Assembly: GCA_946615525.1 (NCBI GenBank)
Contig: CAMOHW010000001.1
Coordinates: 1 to 22,822, forward strand
Reading direction: 5' to 3'
Origin: an uncultured Clostridia bacterium
Lineage (GTDB): Bacteria > Bacillota > Clostridia > Oscillospirales > CAG-272
DNA length: 22,822 nucleotides
The position numbers and the translations under genes were made by a program. Shown here in pieces: positions 7,665-15,912 of this stretch; the first letter of the stretch is position 1, and each line of letters starts with the position of its first letter. Below the pieces are notes generated by a model. It had not been told where the DNA came from, made no database searches, and was given only the letters and a program-made list of their open reading frames with translations.

Positions 7665-8788
7665 AAGAGCGCCGCCCAACGGTCCATTATCTTTCCCTGC
7701 GGAACATTCCGGCTTTTGAAAAGCAAAATCGTCGGAATCCCCCTTCGGGGCAGAAACAAGACTACATTATCCAAACGCTGGTTGATATCGGATATCGTGT
7801 CAACTACGTGTCTTTTTCAGAATCACGTAACAACCGGTTTTATCGGGCAAGAAAAAAGAAACTTTCCGAAAATGTTACTTTTTTCCTGACGCCGAACGTT
7901 CCCGGAAAATATCGGGAAAGTTTTGCCTTTCGCTGGTTCAGTCATCTTTATGCGGCAAGACAGATCAAAAAAGGGGATATTCTGTTGGTCTATCACACCA
8001 ACGGGATGCGGAACGATCTTTTGCGCCGCCTGGCGGATCGAAAAGGAATGAAGTTCGTTTACGAAGTGGAAGAACTTTATGAATACGTGCATGAAACGGT
8101 GGACGAGATCAAAGCCAAGGATGAACTGGAATTTTTGCAATGCCCGGATGCCTATTTGTTCTGCACCCAAACGCTCTGCGAAAGAGTGAATTTGAAACAT
8201 TTGCCTTATGCCGTTGTAGAAGGCTATTATAGATATGTCAGGTCCGATATTCCAAAGTGGAACGACGGGAAGATTCACTGTGTTTACGGCGGTATTATTG
8301 ATGCGGTCAAAGGCGGAGCCATCCGCGCAGTTCGCGCCGCAAAATATTTGCCGAAAAATTACGTGGTGCATCTTTTGGGTTACGGCGATATCGGCTCCTT
8401 AAAGGAAGAGATCGAGAAGAACAAATCCGAAACCGTTTGTGATATTGCTTACGAAGGTCTAAAAAACGGACAGGACTATATCAAATTTATCAGCAAATGC
8501 GATATTGGACTTTGCTTACAGGATTTCAGCGCAAGTTATAATGCCGTTTCTTTCCCATCCAAACTGGTCATGTATCTTTCTTGCGGACTTCGTCCGATTG
8601 CTCCGAAAATCGAGCAATTGACAAATTCGCGGCTTTCGGAAAACATTGTCTTTTATTCCGAAGATACGCCCCAAGCGATCGCCGATGCGATTTTGCAAAT
8701 CGATCCCGACCAAACAACGGGCATTCGGGAAATGATGGATCGTGCGGACAAGACCTTTGTCGCCGACCTTCGCACTTTGCTTTCCTGA
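7661..8788 (+). CDS. Divergent GT-B glycosyltransferase (GT4-like)
   Basis: A 375-residue protein with GT-B features. The N-terminal part has a substrate loop PPSGQKQDYIIQTLVDIGYRV (split by residues 27-47) and an EVEELYEYV segment (135-143) similar to acceptor-side motifs of sugar transferases. The C-terminal part has IHCVYGGIIDAVKGGAIRAV (205-224), VHLLGYGD (236-243), then CDIGLCLQDFS and SFPSKLVMYLSCGLRPIA (297-314), the position where GT4 enzymes have the donor-binding loop. The classical EX7E pair is not evident, as in GT-B relatives with the FPSKL-type motif. It starts in an ATGA overlap with the relic frame upstream. The glycosyltransferase call is good; family number and specificity are uncertain. 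Confidence 0.78.
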   Translation: MKERRPTVHYLSLRNIPAFEKQNRRNPPSGQKQDYIIQTLVDIGYRVNYVSFSESRNNRFYRARKKKLSENVTFFLTPNVPGKYRESFAFRWFSHLYAARQIKKGDILLVYHTNGMRNDLLRRLADRKGMKFVYEVEELYEYVHETVDEIKAKDELEFLQCPDAYLFCTQTLCERVNLKHLPYAVVEGYYRYVRSDIPKWNDGKIHCVYGGIIDAVKGGAIRAVRAAKYLPKNYVVHLLGYGDIGSLKEEIEKNKSETVCDIAYEGLKNGQDYIKFISKCDIGLCLQDFSASYNAVSFPSKLVMYLSCGLRPIAPKIEQLTNSRLSENIVFYSEDTPQAIADAILQIDPDQTTGIREMMDRADKTFVADLRTLLS

Positions 8789-8800
8789 AATCAAAATTAC

Positions 8801-8805
8801 GGAGG
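8801..8805 (+). promoter_or_regulatory. Ribosome binding site deciding the start of the second GT32 gene
   Basis: A perfect GGAGG lies 6 bases before the ATG at 8812, just where the GT32 N-terminal motif IPKIIHYIWFG begins. The same frame is open further upstream, but that part overlaps the previous gene and encodes no family motif, so this site fixes the start. Confidence 0.8.
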
Positions 8806-8811
8806 CCTTTT

Positions 8812-9555
8812 ATGGGAACGATCCCGAAAATCATTCACTATATCTGGTTCGGAGGCGGAAAACACTCCAACCTGCAAAAGCGATGTATGCGTTCCTGGCG
8901 CAAGTTTTGTCCCGATTTTGAGATCAAACGGTGGGACGAAAGCAATTTTGATATCTCCACCGCGCCGCTTTACGTGCGACAGGCGTATGAAGCAAAAAAA
9001 TGGGCGTTCGTTTCGGACTATGTGCGCTTGAAGGTTTTGTACGATAACGGCGGGCTCTACTTTGATACTGATACCGAGATCATTAAGGATATTTCCCATT
9101 TGTTGGAGAACGACGCATTTCTTGCTTTTGAGCAGAGCGTTATGTTGACGACCGGCGTTTCCGGCTGTTGCAAAGGGGACGCGATCATTGGTGAAATTTT
9201 ACAGACCTACGAGCAAAGGTCGTTTTATAACGAGGACGGAAGCATCAATACTACGGTGACCGGCATTTACGTGACCGAAGTCTTTTTGCGGCACGGACTC
9301 AAAGCCGGCGGTGAGGAACAAATGGTGGAAAATTGGAAAATCTATCCATTCCCCTATTTTTACCCGGTTAAAATTATCAAAAGCGAAACCTATTACTGTG
9401 ATAATACCTGCATTGTGCACTGGTTCGAGGGAACCTGGCTCCCGGAGGAATACAAACGTGCCCAAAAGCACGATAAAAGCCCGTTTATTCAGCTGATCCG
9501 GAAATTTCCGCTGACCAAATTTTACTATAAATTAAGGAACAGGGAGAAAAAATGA
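8812..9555 (+). CDS. Glycosyltransferase, GT32 family (second copy)
   Basis: A 247-residue GT32 enzyme with GTIPKIIHYIWFGGG at the N-terminus, CPDFEIKRWDESNFDIS (33-49), FVSDYVRLKVLYDNGGLYFD (67-84, trailing into the DXD) and the metal-binding D85-T-D87. The C-terminal section has HWFEGTWLP, a usual end of the catalytic domain. The start is set by the GGAGG at 8801; the frame is open further upstream, but those codons overlap the preceding gene. It ends in an ATGA overlap with the CapF-like gene. It is a paralogue of the GT32 gene at 2852-3565, but its DXD surroundings (FDTDTE against LDVDCR) and C-terminal half differ, so it probably uses another donor or acceptor. Confidence 0.9.
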   Translation: MGTIPKIIHYIWFGGGKHSNLQKRCMRSWRKFCPDFEIKRWDESNFDISTAPLYVRQAYEAKKWAFVSDYVRLKVLYDNGGLYFDTDTEIIKDISHLLENDAFLAFEQSVMLTTGVSGCCKGDAIIGEILQTYEQRSFYNEDGSINTTVTGIYVTEVFLRHGLKAGGEEQMVENWKIYPFPYFYPVKIIKSETYYCDNTCIVHWFEGTWLPEEYKRAQKHDKSPFIQLIRKFPLTKFYYKLRNREKK

Positions 9556-10295
9556 ACATTTTAATCACCGGTGCCGACGGGTTTCTCGGCAAAAATCTGA
9601 TCGAGCGACTTGTCAAAATGGATGGCGTCAACATCATGCACTATTCGCTCGGGACAAGCGACCTCCTTTTGGAAAAGAACCTGAAAGAGTGCGATTTTCT
9701 CTTTCATTTTGCCGCAGTGCATCGCCCCAAGGAAAACGAGGAGTTTTACAAGGTCAACGACGATTTCTTTGGGTGGATCCTGCAAAAATTAGAGGAAGCC
9801 GGCAACAACTGCCCGGTGGTGTTCACCTCTTCCATTCAGGCGACCGACAACAACGACTACGGCCGCAGCAAACTGATTGCCGAAAAGATGCTCCGCCGCC
9901 ATGCCGAAAAAACCGGCGCAAAGGCGATCATCTACCGTCTGCTCAACATTTTCGGCAAATGGGCAACGCCAAATCATCATTCGGTGGTGGCAACCTTCTG
10001 CTATCAGATCAACCGCGATCTTCCCATCGTCATCAGCAACCGGGAGATCGAAATGCGGTTTTACTACATTGACGACGTCATTAACGACTTTCTGCGTCAA
10101 ATCGAGGGAAAAACCTCGCCGGATGCCGACGGCATCTATCGTTTGCCCGAGGAGAAGATCTATCACATCACGCTGGGCGAACTTGCCGACACCTTTTACG
10201 GCTTCCGCGCCTGCCAGAAAAACGGCACCCCGCCGGATCGCTCCACCGATTTGAAGGATAAACTCTATGTCACCTACCAAAGCTATGCAAAATAA
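9552..10295 (+). CDS. CapF/WbjC-like NAD(P)-dependent sugar reductase, SDR domain only (C-terminal cupin absent)
   Basis: A 247-residue extended SDR protein. It has the nucleotide-binding glycines G7-A-D-G10-F-L-G13, the FHFAAVHRPK segment (51-60), SSIQATDNNDYGRSK with the catalytic Y103-x3-K107, and NIFGKWATPNHHSVVATFC (132-150). This last run is highly characteristic of CapF/WbjC enzymes, which act after a 4,6-dehydratase in UDP-L-FucNAc synthesis. Family members are about 370 residues: the SDR domain reduces C4 and a C-terminal cupin domain epimerises C3. Here the frame stops at LYVTYQSYAK, matching the family's LYSTYLSY linker, so the cupin domain is missing. No dehydratase or 2-epimerase partner is in the window. 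It may be a reductase-only enzyme or an impaired remnant. Confidence 0.8.
   Translation: MNILITGADGFLGKNLIERLVKMDGVNIMHYSLGTSDLLLEKNLKECDFLFHFAAVHRPKENEEFYKVNDDFFGWILQKLEEAGNNCPVVFTSSIQATDNNDYGRSKLIAEKMLRRHAEKTGAKAIIYRLLNIFGKWATPNHHSVVATFCYQINRDLPIVISNREIEMRFYYIDDVINDFLRQIEGKTSPDADGIYRLPEEKIYHITLGELADTFYGFRACQKNGTPPDRSTDLKDKLYVTYQSYAK
10254..10258 (+). promoter_or_regulatory. Ribosome binding site for the overlapping GT2 gene
   Basis: AAGGA lies 8 bases before the ATG at 10267, inside the end of the CapF-like gene. The alternative ATG at 10285 has no comparable purine tract before it. This favours the earlier start and a 29-bp overlap between the two genes. Confidence 0.55.
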
Positions 10296-11370
10296 GCCGA
10301 AGATCAGCGTGATCGTCCCGGTCTATAACGCCGAGGCGTATCTGGACCGGTGCATGAAGTCTATTTATGACCAGACGTTTTCGGATTACGAGATCATCCT
10401 GGTCAATGACGGCTCTACCGACAACAGCCTGGAAATGTGCCGCGCCTATGCCGCAAAGGACGAGCGCGTTACCGTGATCGATAAAGAGAACGGCGGCGCC
10501 GGCTCTGCACGCAATGCCGGTATTGCGGCGGCGAGCGGAGAATATCTGGCGTTCCCGGATGTGGACGACTGGTTTGAACCGGAAATGTATGAGGAACTTT
10601 ATGCGTTGGCAAAACAACAGGATTATGACATTGTCTTTTCCGGCGCGAACAACTACAACCAAAAATTGGAATACCTGAACACGGTGACTTGCAAACCGGT
10701 GGACTACCGCACACAAGAAGAATGCCGCAAGCACATTATGGATGTATTTCCTACATCTACCATTTTTGATGTTCCGTGGAACAAGTTATATAAACTGGAA
10801 CCTATTCGCGCTTGCAACGTTCATTTTTCCGACCACAAACGTTGCCAGGATGCCATGTTCAACCTGGATGTTTACAACGCGGCTTCCTCAGTCGTTTCCA
10901 CCGAAAAGGCGTATTACAACTACATCAATAATGATACGGAAAAGGTCAACCGCAAGTTTCCAAAAAATTATATTGATATCAATGTTGCCTATTTCAGCCA
11001 TCTCAAAGAGTTGTTGACTGAATACGGGCTTTATGAGGGAGAGGTCAAAGAGCATTTTGACACCTCGTTCGTTATTGCCGTTTACGAAACGGCGGGCAGA
11101 TACGAAAACCCGCAGTGGAAACTGGATCAAAAGGGAAAGTTGAAATATGTTCGCGGCATTTTGGAACACCCGGGTGTTTGGGCATATTTGACCGCACCAA
11201 GCATTCGCCCCGACGCGCAAAAACAATATCAAATTCTGCTCTCGCGCGATCCAAAAGCACTCATGCGGGCGCATAAAAAGGAAGTCTGGATGGAGCGGCT
11301 TCGGCACAACAAATTTTTAAGGGCAGGAAAGAATCTGCTCAACAAACTGACAAGGAAGGAAAGACCATGA
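10267..11370 (+). CDS. Glycosyltransferase, GT2 family
   Basis: A 367-residue GT2 enzyme. The conserved part begins at KISVIVPVYNAEAYLDRC; the VNDGSTDNSLEMC motif replaces the first aspartate of the usual DDGS by asparagine, a common variant. GGAGSARNAGI and FPDVDDWFEPEM follow, the latter giving the metal-binding D98-V-D100. HKRCQDAMFNLDVY holds the later catalytic-base region in a slightly degenerate form. I chose ATG 10267 for its AAGGA site; starting at ATG 10285 would remove only six residues ahead of the conserved fold. Its start lies within the end of the truncated CapF-like gene, and its stop overlaps the epimerase start by ATGA. Its first half uses more GC-rich codons than its second half. 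Confidence 0.9.
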   Translation: MSPTKAMQNKPKISVIVPVYNAEAYLDRCMKSIYDQTFSDYEIILVNDGSTDNSLEMCRAYAAKDERVTVIDKENGGAGSARNAGIAAASGEYLAFPDVDDWFEPEMYEELYALAKQQDYDIVFSGANNYNQKLEYLNTVTCKPVDYRTQEECRKHIMDVFPTSTIFDVPWNKLYKLEPIRACNVHFSDHKRCQDAMFNLDVYNAASSVVSTEKAYYNYINNDTEKVNRKFPKNYIDINVAYFSHLKELLTEYGLYEGEVKEHFDTSFVIAVYETAGRYENPQWKLDQKGKLKYVRGILEHPGVWAYLTAPSIRPDAQKQYQILLSRDPKALMRAHKKEVWMERLRHNKFLRAGKNLLNKLTRKERP

Positions 11371-12431
11371 GCCTTCAAAAAAACGATCTGAACAAAAAGA
11401 CCATTTTGGTAACGGGTGCGGCCGGTTTTATCGGCAGCAATCTTGTCCATCGTCTATTGCAGGAGTTTCCGGACTGTCGTGTTGTCGGTGTGGATAATTT
11501 GAACGATTACTATGATGTTTCGCTCAAAGAATACCGGCTGAAAAAGGTCGAGAAAACTCCGGGCGGCAATCGTTTCACCTTTTTCCGTCAGGATATTTCC
11601 GAGCGTGCGGGAATGGAGGAACTTTTCCGGCGCGAGAAATTTGACATTGTCGTCAATCTTGCGGCGCAGGCGGGCGTGCGGTATAGCATTGAAAATCCGG
11701 ATGTCTATATCAAAAGTAATTTGATCGGTTTTTATAACGTTTTGGAACTTTGCCGGTATTATCCGGTCGAGCATTTGGTGTATGCATCTTCTTCGTCGGT
11801 TTACGGCGATAACGAAAAGATCCCGTTTTCGACAGACGATATGACCGACCGACCGGTGTCGCTTTACGGAGCTACCAAAAAAAGCAATGAACTGCTTGCC
11901 TATTCCTATGCAAAACTTTACGGCATTCCTTGCACGGGGCTGCGTTTCTTTACCGTTTACGGCCCTGCCGGAAGACCGGATATGGCGTATTTCGGGTTCA
12001 CGCAAAAACTGCTTGCCGGCAAGACCATCGAGATCTTTAATTATGGCAACTGCAAACGCGATTTTACCTATGTGGATGACATTGTCACCGGAATTGTGAA
12101 CGTCATGCGCTGCCCGCCAAAGTCCGGGGAGCAAAATGGTAGAAAGAGCGCGCCGGCGATGGTCTATAACATCGGCAACAGCAGCCCTGAGAATCTTCTG
12201 GACTTTGTGAATATTTTGCAGGAAGAACTGGTTGCCGCAGGGCTTTTGCCCGCTGATTATAATTTTGAGGCACACCGGAAACTTCTGCCCATGCAGCCGG
12301 GCGACGTTCCCGCCACATTTGCCGACGTTTCGGCACTCGAACGGGATTTTGATTTCAAACCGTCAACGACCTTGCGCGAGGGGCTGCACAAATTTGTGCA
12401 ATGGTATCGGGAATATTATCAACAAAAATAA
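11367..12431 (+). CDS. UDP-glucuronate 4-epimerase
   Basis: A 354-residue extended SDR enzyme predicted to interconvert UDP-glucuronate and UDP-galacturonate, supplying GalA for the polymer. It has TGAAGFIGSNL (16-26) for NAD binding and VDNLNDYYDVSLKEYRL (42-58), which is typical of the GlcA 4-epimerase branch. It also has NLAAQAGVRYSIENP (97-111), ASSSSVYG, the catalytic Y167-x3-K171 and RFFTVYGPAGRPDMA (193-207), where UDP-glucose epimerases differ. The end, LREGLHKFVQWYREYY, is also standard. The specific call rests on the NDYYD and GPxGRPDMA signatures and on the ugd gene two positions downstream, which makes its substrate. It overlaps the preceding GT2 by ATGA. A related UDP-GlcNAcA epimerase is less likely. 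Confidence 0.88.
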   Translation: MSLQKNDLNKKTILVTGAAGFIGSNLVHRLLQEFPDCRVVGVDNLNDYYDVSLKEYRLKKVEKTPGGNRFTFFRQDISERAGMEELFRREKFDIVVNLAAQAGVRYSIENPDVYIKSNLIGFYNVLELCRYYPVEHLVYASSSSVYGDNEKIPFSTDDMTDRPVSLYGATKKSNELLAYSYAKLYGIPCTGLRFFTVYGPAGRPDMAYFGFTQKLLAGKTIEIFNYGNCKRDFTYVDDIVTGIVNVMRCPPKSGEQNGRKSAPAMVYNIGNSSPENLLDFVNILQEELVAAGLLPADYNFEAHRKLLPMQPGDVPATFADVSALERDFDFKPSTTLREGLHKFVQWYREYYQQK

Positions 12432-12470
12432 CATCGATCTTTTCATTTGAATGGTTAGAGGATTTTTGCT

Positions 12471-13469
12471 ATGAAAACATTTGTTTTGGCAACAACTGCC
12501 GCGGAACTTTTATCTTGGCCGTATTACATTAACTTGATCATCGGGTTTGTCGTTGCGATCATGCAAGCAATCGTTTTGGCTTTTTTAACAAAAATTGTAA
12601 TTGACAAATCCTTGCGCAAAAGCAAAAGCATCGGCGATGGATTGAGTAAAATCGGCATTGAAAAAGTTGAATTCAGAAGCGGGAAAATGTCAATTTCCGA
12701 TCAAAATGTATTGTTTGGCAGGAACGGAAAACAAAAACCCGCAAAGATAAAACTTTGTTTTTTAACAGGCGTTAATTTCTTCTTTGACTATCAAGAAGAT
12801 CTACGCGAATTGGTAAAGAGCGGAACAAAAATACAAGTGCTTTTACTAAATCCGCTGAAACATACTCATTATGAGGAATATAAGAAAGATTTGGAAAATT
12901 ATGATGTTTTCCAACGTAATTTCCCAAAAGAACTTCGGTCCAAAATCATTGAAAGATGTATTCGGGATTGGGAATTAAAAGATGAACCGTTTGCCGACCT
13001 GCCCTGTGTGGAACGAGCGTTTTTGATGCTTTCTTCCGCATACTTAAAAAAACTACCCGATGAGAAAAAATATAACACTTTGGATCAAAAAGAAAAATGG
13101 GCATTTTGGGACGCGAGATTGCATTCTTACGGTAATGATATTACGGAAATCATCATTGCAAGAAAGTTGCTGAAAGAAATCAACAGTCATTCCCAAAACG
13201 GCGGAGGTATTCAGTTACATTTTTATACAGATGAATATCAGATGCCGATTACACTTGCTGAATATGATTATGGAAATACAAGCAAAAACAAGTCGTTTGT
13301 ATTACTTTGGACGAATATGAATGCTCCGGTGAGAGAAACGATAAAGTCTGTCAATGTATTGGCAATGAAAGACGGAAATCAGGATGCCGCTTTTGTTGAA
13401 GATATGAACGCAAGTTTTGATTATTTGATTGAAAAATATCCCAAAGATTATTTGGCAAGTGAAGAATAA
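12471..13469 (+). CDS. Membrane-anchored protein of unknown function, possible PLD-like/DUF5919-type cytoplasmic domain
   Basis: A 332-residue protein I do not recognise as a sugar enzyme. Residues 19-44 form a single hydrophobic segment (YINLIIGFVVAIMQAIVLAF core) followed by basic residues, which suggests an N-terminal anchor and a cytoplasmic body. Residues 61-70 (IGIEKVEFRS) and 92-128 (IKLCFLTGVNFFFDYQ, then LRELVKSGTKIQVLLLNP) resemble the first strands of the PLD-like domain found in DUF5919-type proteins. Residues 249-260 (LHFYTDEYQMPI) and the helix 307-327 ending LIEKYPKDY fit the end of such a domain. No HKD catalytic motif is visible. Codons are much more AT-rich than in ugd next door, suggesting separate acquisition. 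An agagga site precedes the ATG by 8 bases. The fold assignment is tentative. Confidence 0.6.
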   Translation: MKTFVLATTAAELLSWPYYINLIIGFVVAIMQAIVLAFLTKIVIDKSLRKSKSIGDGLSKIGIEKVEFRSGKMSISDQNVLFGRNGKQKPAKIKLCFLTGVNFFFDYQEDLRELVKSGTKIQVLLLNPLKHTHYEEYKKDLENYDVFQRNFPKELRSKIIERCIRDWELKDEPFADLPCVERAFLMLSSAYLKKLPDEKKYNTLDQKEKWAFWDARLHSYGNDITEIIIARKLLKEINSHSQNGGGIQLHFYTDEYQMPITLAEYDYGNTSKNKSFVLLWTNMNAPVRETIKSVNVLAMKDGNQDAAFVEDMNASFDYLIEKYPKDYLASEE

Positions 13470-13519
13470 ACTTTGAGTGAATTTTGCCAATCTGAAAAAA
13501 AGAGGAGAAAAACAACAAT

Positions 13520-14758
13520 ATGAAAATTGCAGTAGCGGGAACGGGATACGTCGGTCTTTCGCTGGCGGTGCTGCTGGCACAGCATCACCAGGTCACGGCG
13601 GTGGACATTCTGCCCGAGAAAGTGGAGCTGATCAATCAAAAAAAATCACCCATCCAGGACGAATACATTGAAAAATACCTTGCCGAAAAGCAATTGGATC
13701 TGACTGCCACGCTGGATGCCGAGGCGGCATACCGTAACGCCGAGTATGTTATCATTGCCGCGCCCACCAATTACGATAGCAAAAAGAACTTTTTTGACAC
13801 CTCGGCTGTGGAGGCGGTTATTGATCTTGTCATGCGCGTCAATCCAAAGGCGACCATGGTCATCAAATCCACCATTCCGGTTGGCTATACGCAGTCTATC
13901 CGCGCAAAGACGGGAAGCAAAAACATTTTGTTCAGCCCTGAGTTTTTGCGCGAGAGCAAGGCGCTTTATGATAATCTTTACCCATCCCGCATCATTGTGG
14001 GGACAGACCTTGCCGACACAGAATTGACGAAAAAAGCCGAGCAGTTTGCCGCGCTTCTTAAAGGGGCGGCGCTCAAAGAGGACGTTCCCACGCTGATTAT
14101 GGGGCTAACCGAGGCGGAGGCGGTCAAACTGTTTGCCAACACCTATCTTGCCCTGCGCGTTTCCTATTTCAATGAACTGGATACCTATGCTGAAATGAAG
14201 GGCCTGGATACCGCAAAGATCATTGACGGCGTTTGTTTGGACCCGCGCATCGGCGCACATTATAACAACCCCTCTTTCGGTTATGGCGGTTATTGCTTGC
14301 CCAAGGATACCAAACAACTGCTCGCAAACTACGACGAGGTCCCCGAAAATCTGATCCGCGCCATTGTGGAAAGCAACCGTACCCGCAAAGATTTTATTGC
14401 CGATCGTATTTTGGAAAAAGCAGGATACTATGCCTATTCCGAAAATAACGAGTTCAATGAAGCACAGGAAAAGCAGGTCACGGTCGGCGTCTATCGCCTG
14501 ACCATGAAGAGCAATTCGGATAACTTCCGGCAGAGCGCCATTCAGGGAGTGATGAAGCGCATCAAGGCAAAGGGTGTGCGCGTCATTATTTATGAACCGA
14601 CGCTTGCCGACGGCGAAACCTTTTTCGGCAGTTTGGTGGTCAATGACCTTGCCGCGTTCAAAGCGCAAAGCAACGTCATTCTTGCCAACCGGTTTGACCA
14701 AAGCCTTTCGGATGTTGCCGATAAGGTTTATACCCGCGATCTTTACGGGAGAGATTGA
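13520..14758 (+). CDS. ugd: UDP-glucose 6-dehydrogenase
   Basis: A 412-residue NAD-dependent enzyme that oxidises UDP-glucose twice to UDP-glucuronate in the cytoplasm. The Rossmann motif is [15 protein letters not shown] (2-16). The N-terminal domain continues with [18 protein letters not shown] (114-124) and [15 protein letters not shown] (138-152). The central domain has the helix [23 protein letters not shown] (split at 198-220), and the catalytic cysteine is C259 in [13 protein letters not shown]. The length and compact C-terminal domain match the short HasB/Cap-type form. It is preceded by agaggag. Together with the 4-epimerase at 11367 it forms the route UDP-Glc to UDP-GlcA to UDP-GalA, although the membrane protein gene at 12471 separates them. 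Confidence 0.96.
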   Translation: MKIAVAGTGYVGLSLAVLLAQHHQVTAVDILPEKVELINQKKSPIQDEYIEKYLAEKQLDLTATLDAEAAYRNAEYVIIAAPTNYDSKKNFFDTSAVEAVIDLVMRVNPKATMVIKSTIPVGYTQSIRAKTGSKNILFSPEFLRESKALYDNLYPSRIIVGTDLADTELTKKAEQFAALLKGAALKEDVPTLIMGLTEAEAVKLFANTYLALRVSYFNELDTYAEMKGLDTAKIIDGVCLDPRIGAHYNNPSFGYGGYCLPKDTKQLLANYDEVPENLIRAIVESNRTRKDFIADRILEKAGYYAYSENNEFNEAQEKQVTVGVYRLTMKSNSDNFRQSAIQGVMKRIKAKGVRVIIYEPTLADGETFFGSLVVNDLAAFKAQSNVILANRFDQSLSDVADKVYTRDLYGRD

Positions 14759-14763
14759 AAGAG

Positions 14764-15888
14764 ATGAAAAAAATATTGTTTGTTCTCCCCTGGCTCGCCA
14801 TTGGAGGTTTGGAGCGCGTGCAGGTCAATCTTGCCAATGCGCTTGTCGACCGGGGATATGATGTCACAGTGATGACATTGAACCCGCAAGCGGACCTCAA
14901 AAACGAACTTTCGCCAAAGGTGAAATACGTTTACAAACCGCCAAAGCCGCATCCGATCGCGCAGCGCATCCCCTATATCCGCAATCGGTTTTATGACGAC
15001 GGAATGTGGGAAACGCGCGCCTCGGCAAAGAAACTCTACCAATATTATGTAGGCAACGAGCAGTATGATGTGGAAGTTGGCTTTTTCCGTGGGCTTTCGG
15101 TCAAAATCATCAGCGGATCCACCAATCCTCATTCGGTCAAGTTGGCATGGGTGCATAGTGATTTTAAGTTTTGCACCGGAATCACCAATAATTTCAAAAC
15201 CATGGCGGCGGCAAAAGCGGCATATGGAAAATTTGACCGTATCATTTGCGTTTCAGACCGCGCAAAAGAGAGCTTCATCGAGGTGATCGGCTATCCCGAA
15301 AAGGCTACCCGCATCTACAATCTGATGCCTGCGCAAAAGATCCGGACTTTGAGTGAAGGATCCTGCAATGCCGTAAAGCGAAAATTCACCGTTGTTTCGG
15401 TCGGGCGGTTCAATGCACAAAAAGGATTTGATCGGCTGATCGGCGCAATAAAAAAACTGATTGCCGATGGCACCGATATGGAGCTTTGGTTGATCGGTGA
15501 CGGTGAGGAACGCGAAAAACTCCAAGCCCTTGCCGCTGGAGGAGAACGCATCCGCTTTTTCGGCAGTCAACAAAACCCTTACCCCTATATGAAACAAGCC
15601 GATCTTTATGTTTGCTCCTCTCGGTTTGAAGGCTTTAACCTGACGGTTGCCGAGGCGTTGATTCTGGGACGCCCTGTATTGAGTACCGATTGTACCGGTC
15701 CTACCGAAATTTTGGACGGCGGCAAGTACGGAAAGATCGTTGAAAACAGCGAAGAGGGGATCTATCAGGGTATCAAAGAATTGATGGAAGATACCAAAAC
15801 GCGCCAACGATATAAAAAAAAGGCAAAAGAACGGGCAATCTATTTTGCACCGGAAAAAGCCGTTCAGGAAATAGAAACGCTATTTTGA
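14764..15888 (+). CDS. Glycosyltransferase, GT4 family (GT-B fold)
   Basis: A 374-residue retaining-type glycosyltransferase. It begins KKILFVLPWLAIGGLERVQVNLANAL, the glycine-rich first loop of GT4 proteins. Residues 206-230 (FTVVSVGRFNAQKGFDRLI) start the donor domain, followed by ELWLIGDGEER and SSRFEGFNLTVAEALILG with EX7E at E289 and E297. DCTGPTEIL then matches the family. I chose ATG 14764, with gggaga 11 bases upstream. A TTG at 14755 would give a TTGA overlap with ugd, but that site is too close to the ribosome binding sequence. Members of this kind often transfer hexoses or N-acetylhexosamines; specificity is open. Confidence 0.92.
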   Translation: MKKILFVLPWLAIGGLERVQVNLANALVDRGYDVTVMTLNPQADLKNELSPKVKYVYKPPKPHPIAQRIPYIRNRFYDDGMWETRASAKKLYQYYVGNEQYDVEVGFFRGLSVKIISGSTNPHSVKLAWVHSDFKFCTGITNNFKTMAAAKAAYGKFDRIICVSDRAKESFIEVIGYPEKATRIYNLMPAQKIRTLSEGSCNAVKRKFTVVSVGRFNAQKGFDRLIGAIKKLIADGTDMELWLIGDGEEREKLQALAAGGERIRFFGSQQNPYPYMKQADLYVCSSRFEGFNLTVAEALILGRPVLSTDCTGPTEILDGGKYGKIVENSEEGIYQGIKELMEDTKTRQRYKKKAKERAIYFAPEKAVQEIETLF

Positions 15889-15912
15889 AAAAAGAAAGGA
15901 AACGCGACGAAA

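Noticed and set aside
8581..8811. Upstream extension of the second GT32 gene
   Set aside because: The frame is open but overlaps the previous transferase, encodes nothing like the family, and a perfect GGAGG precedes ATG 8812 where homology starts.
14755..14763. TTG start for the GT4 gene overlapping the ugd stop as TTGA
   Set aside because: The purine tract would be only two bases from it; ATG 14764 has proper spacing and begins the conserved KKILFVLPW.
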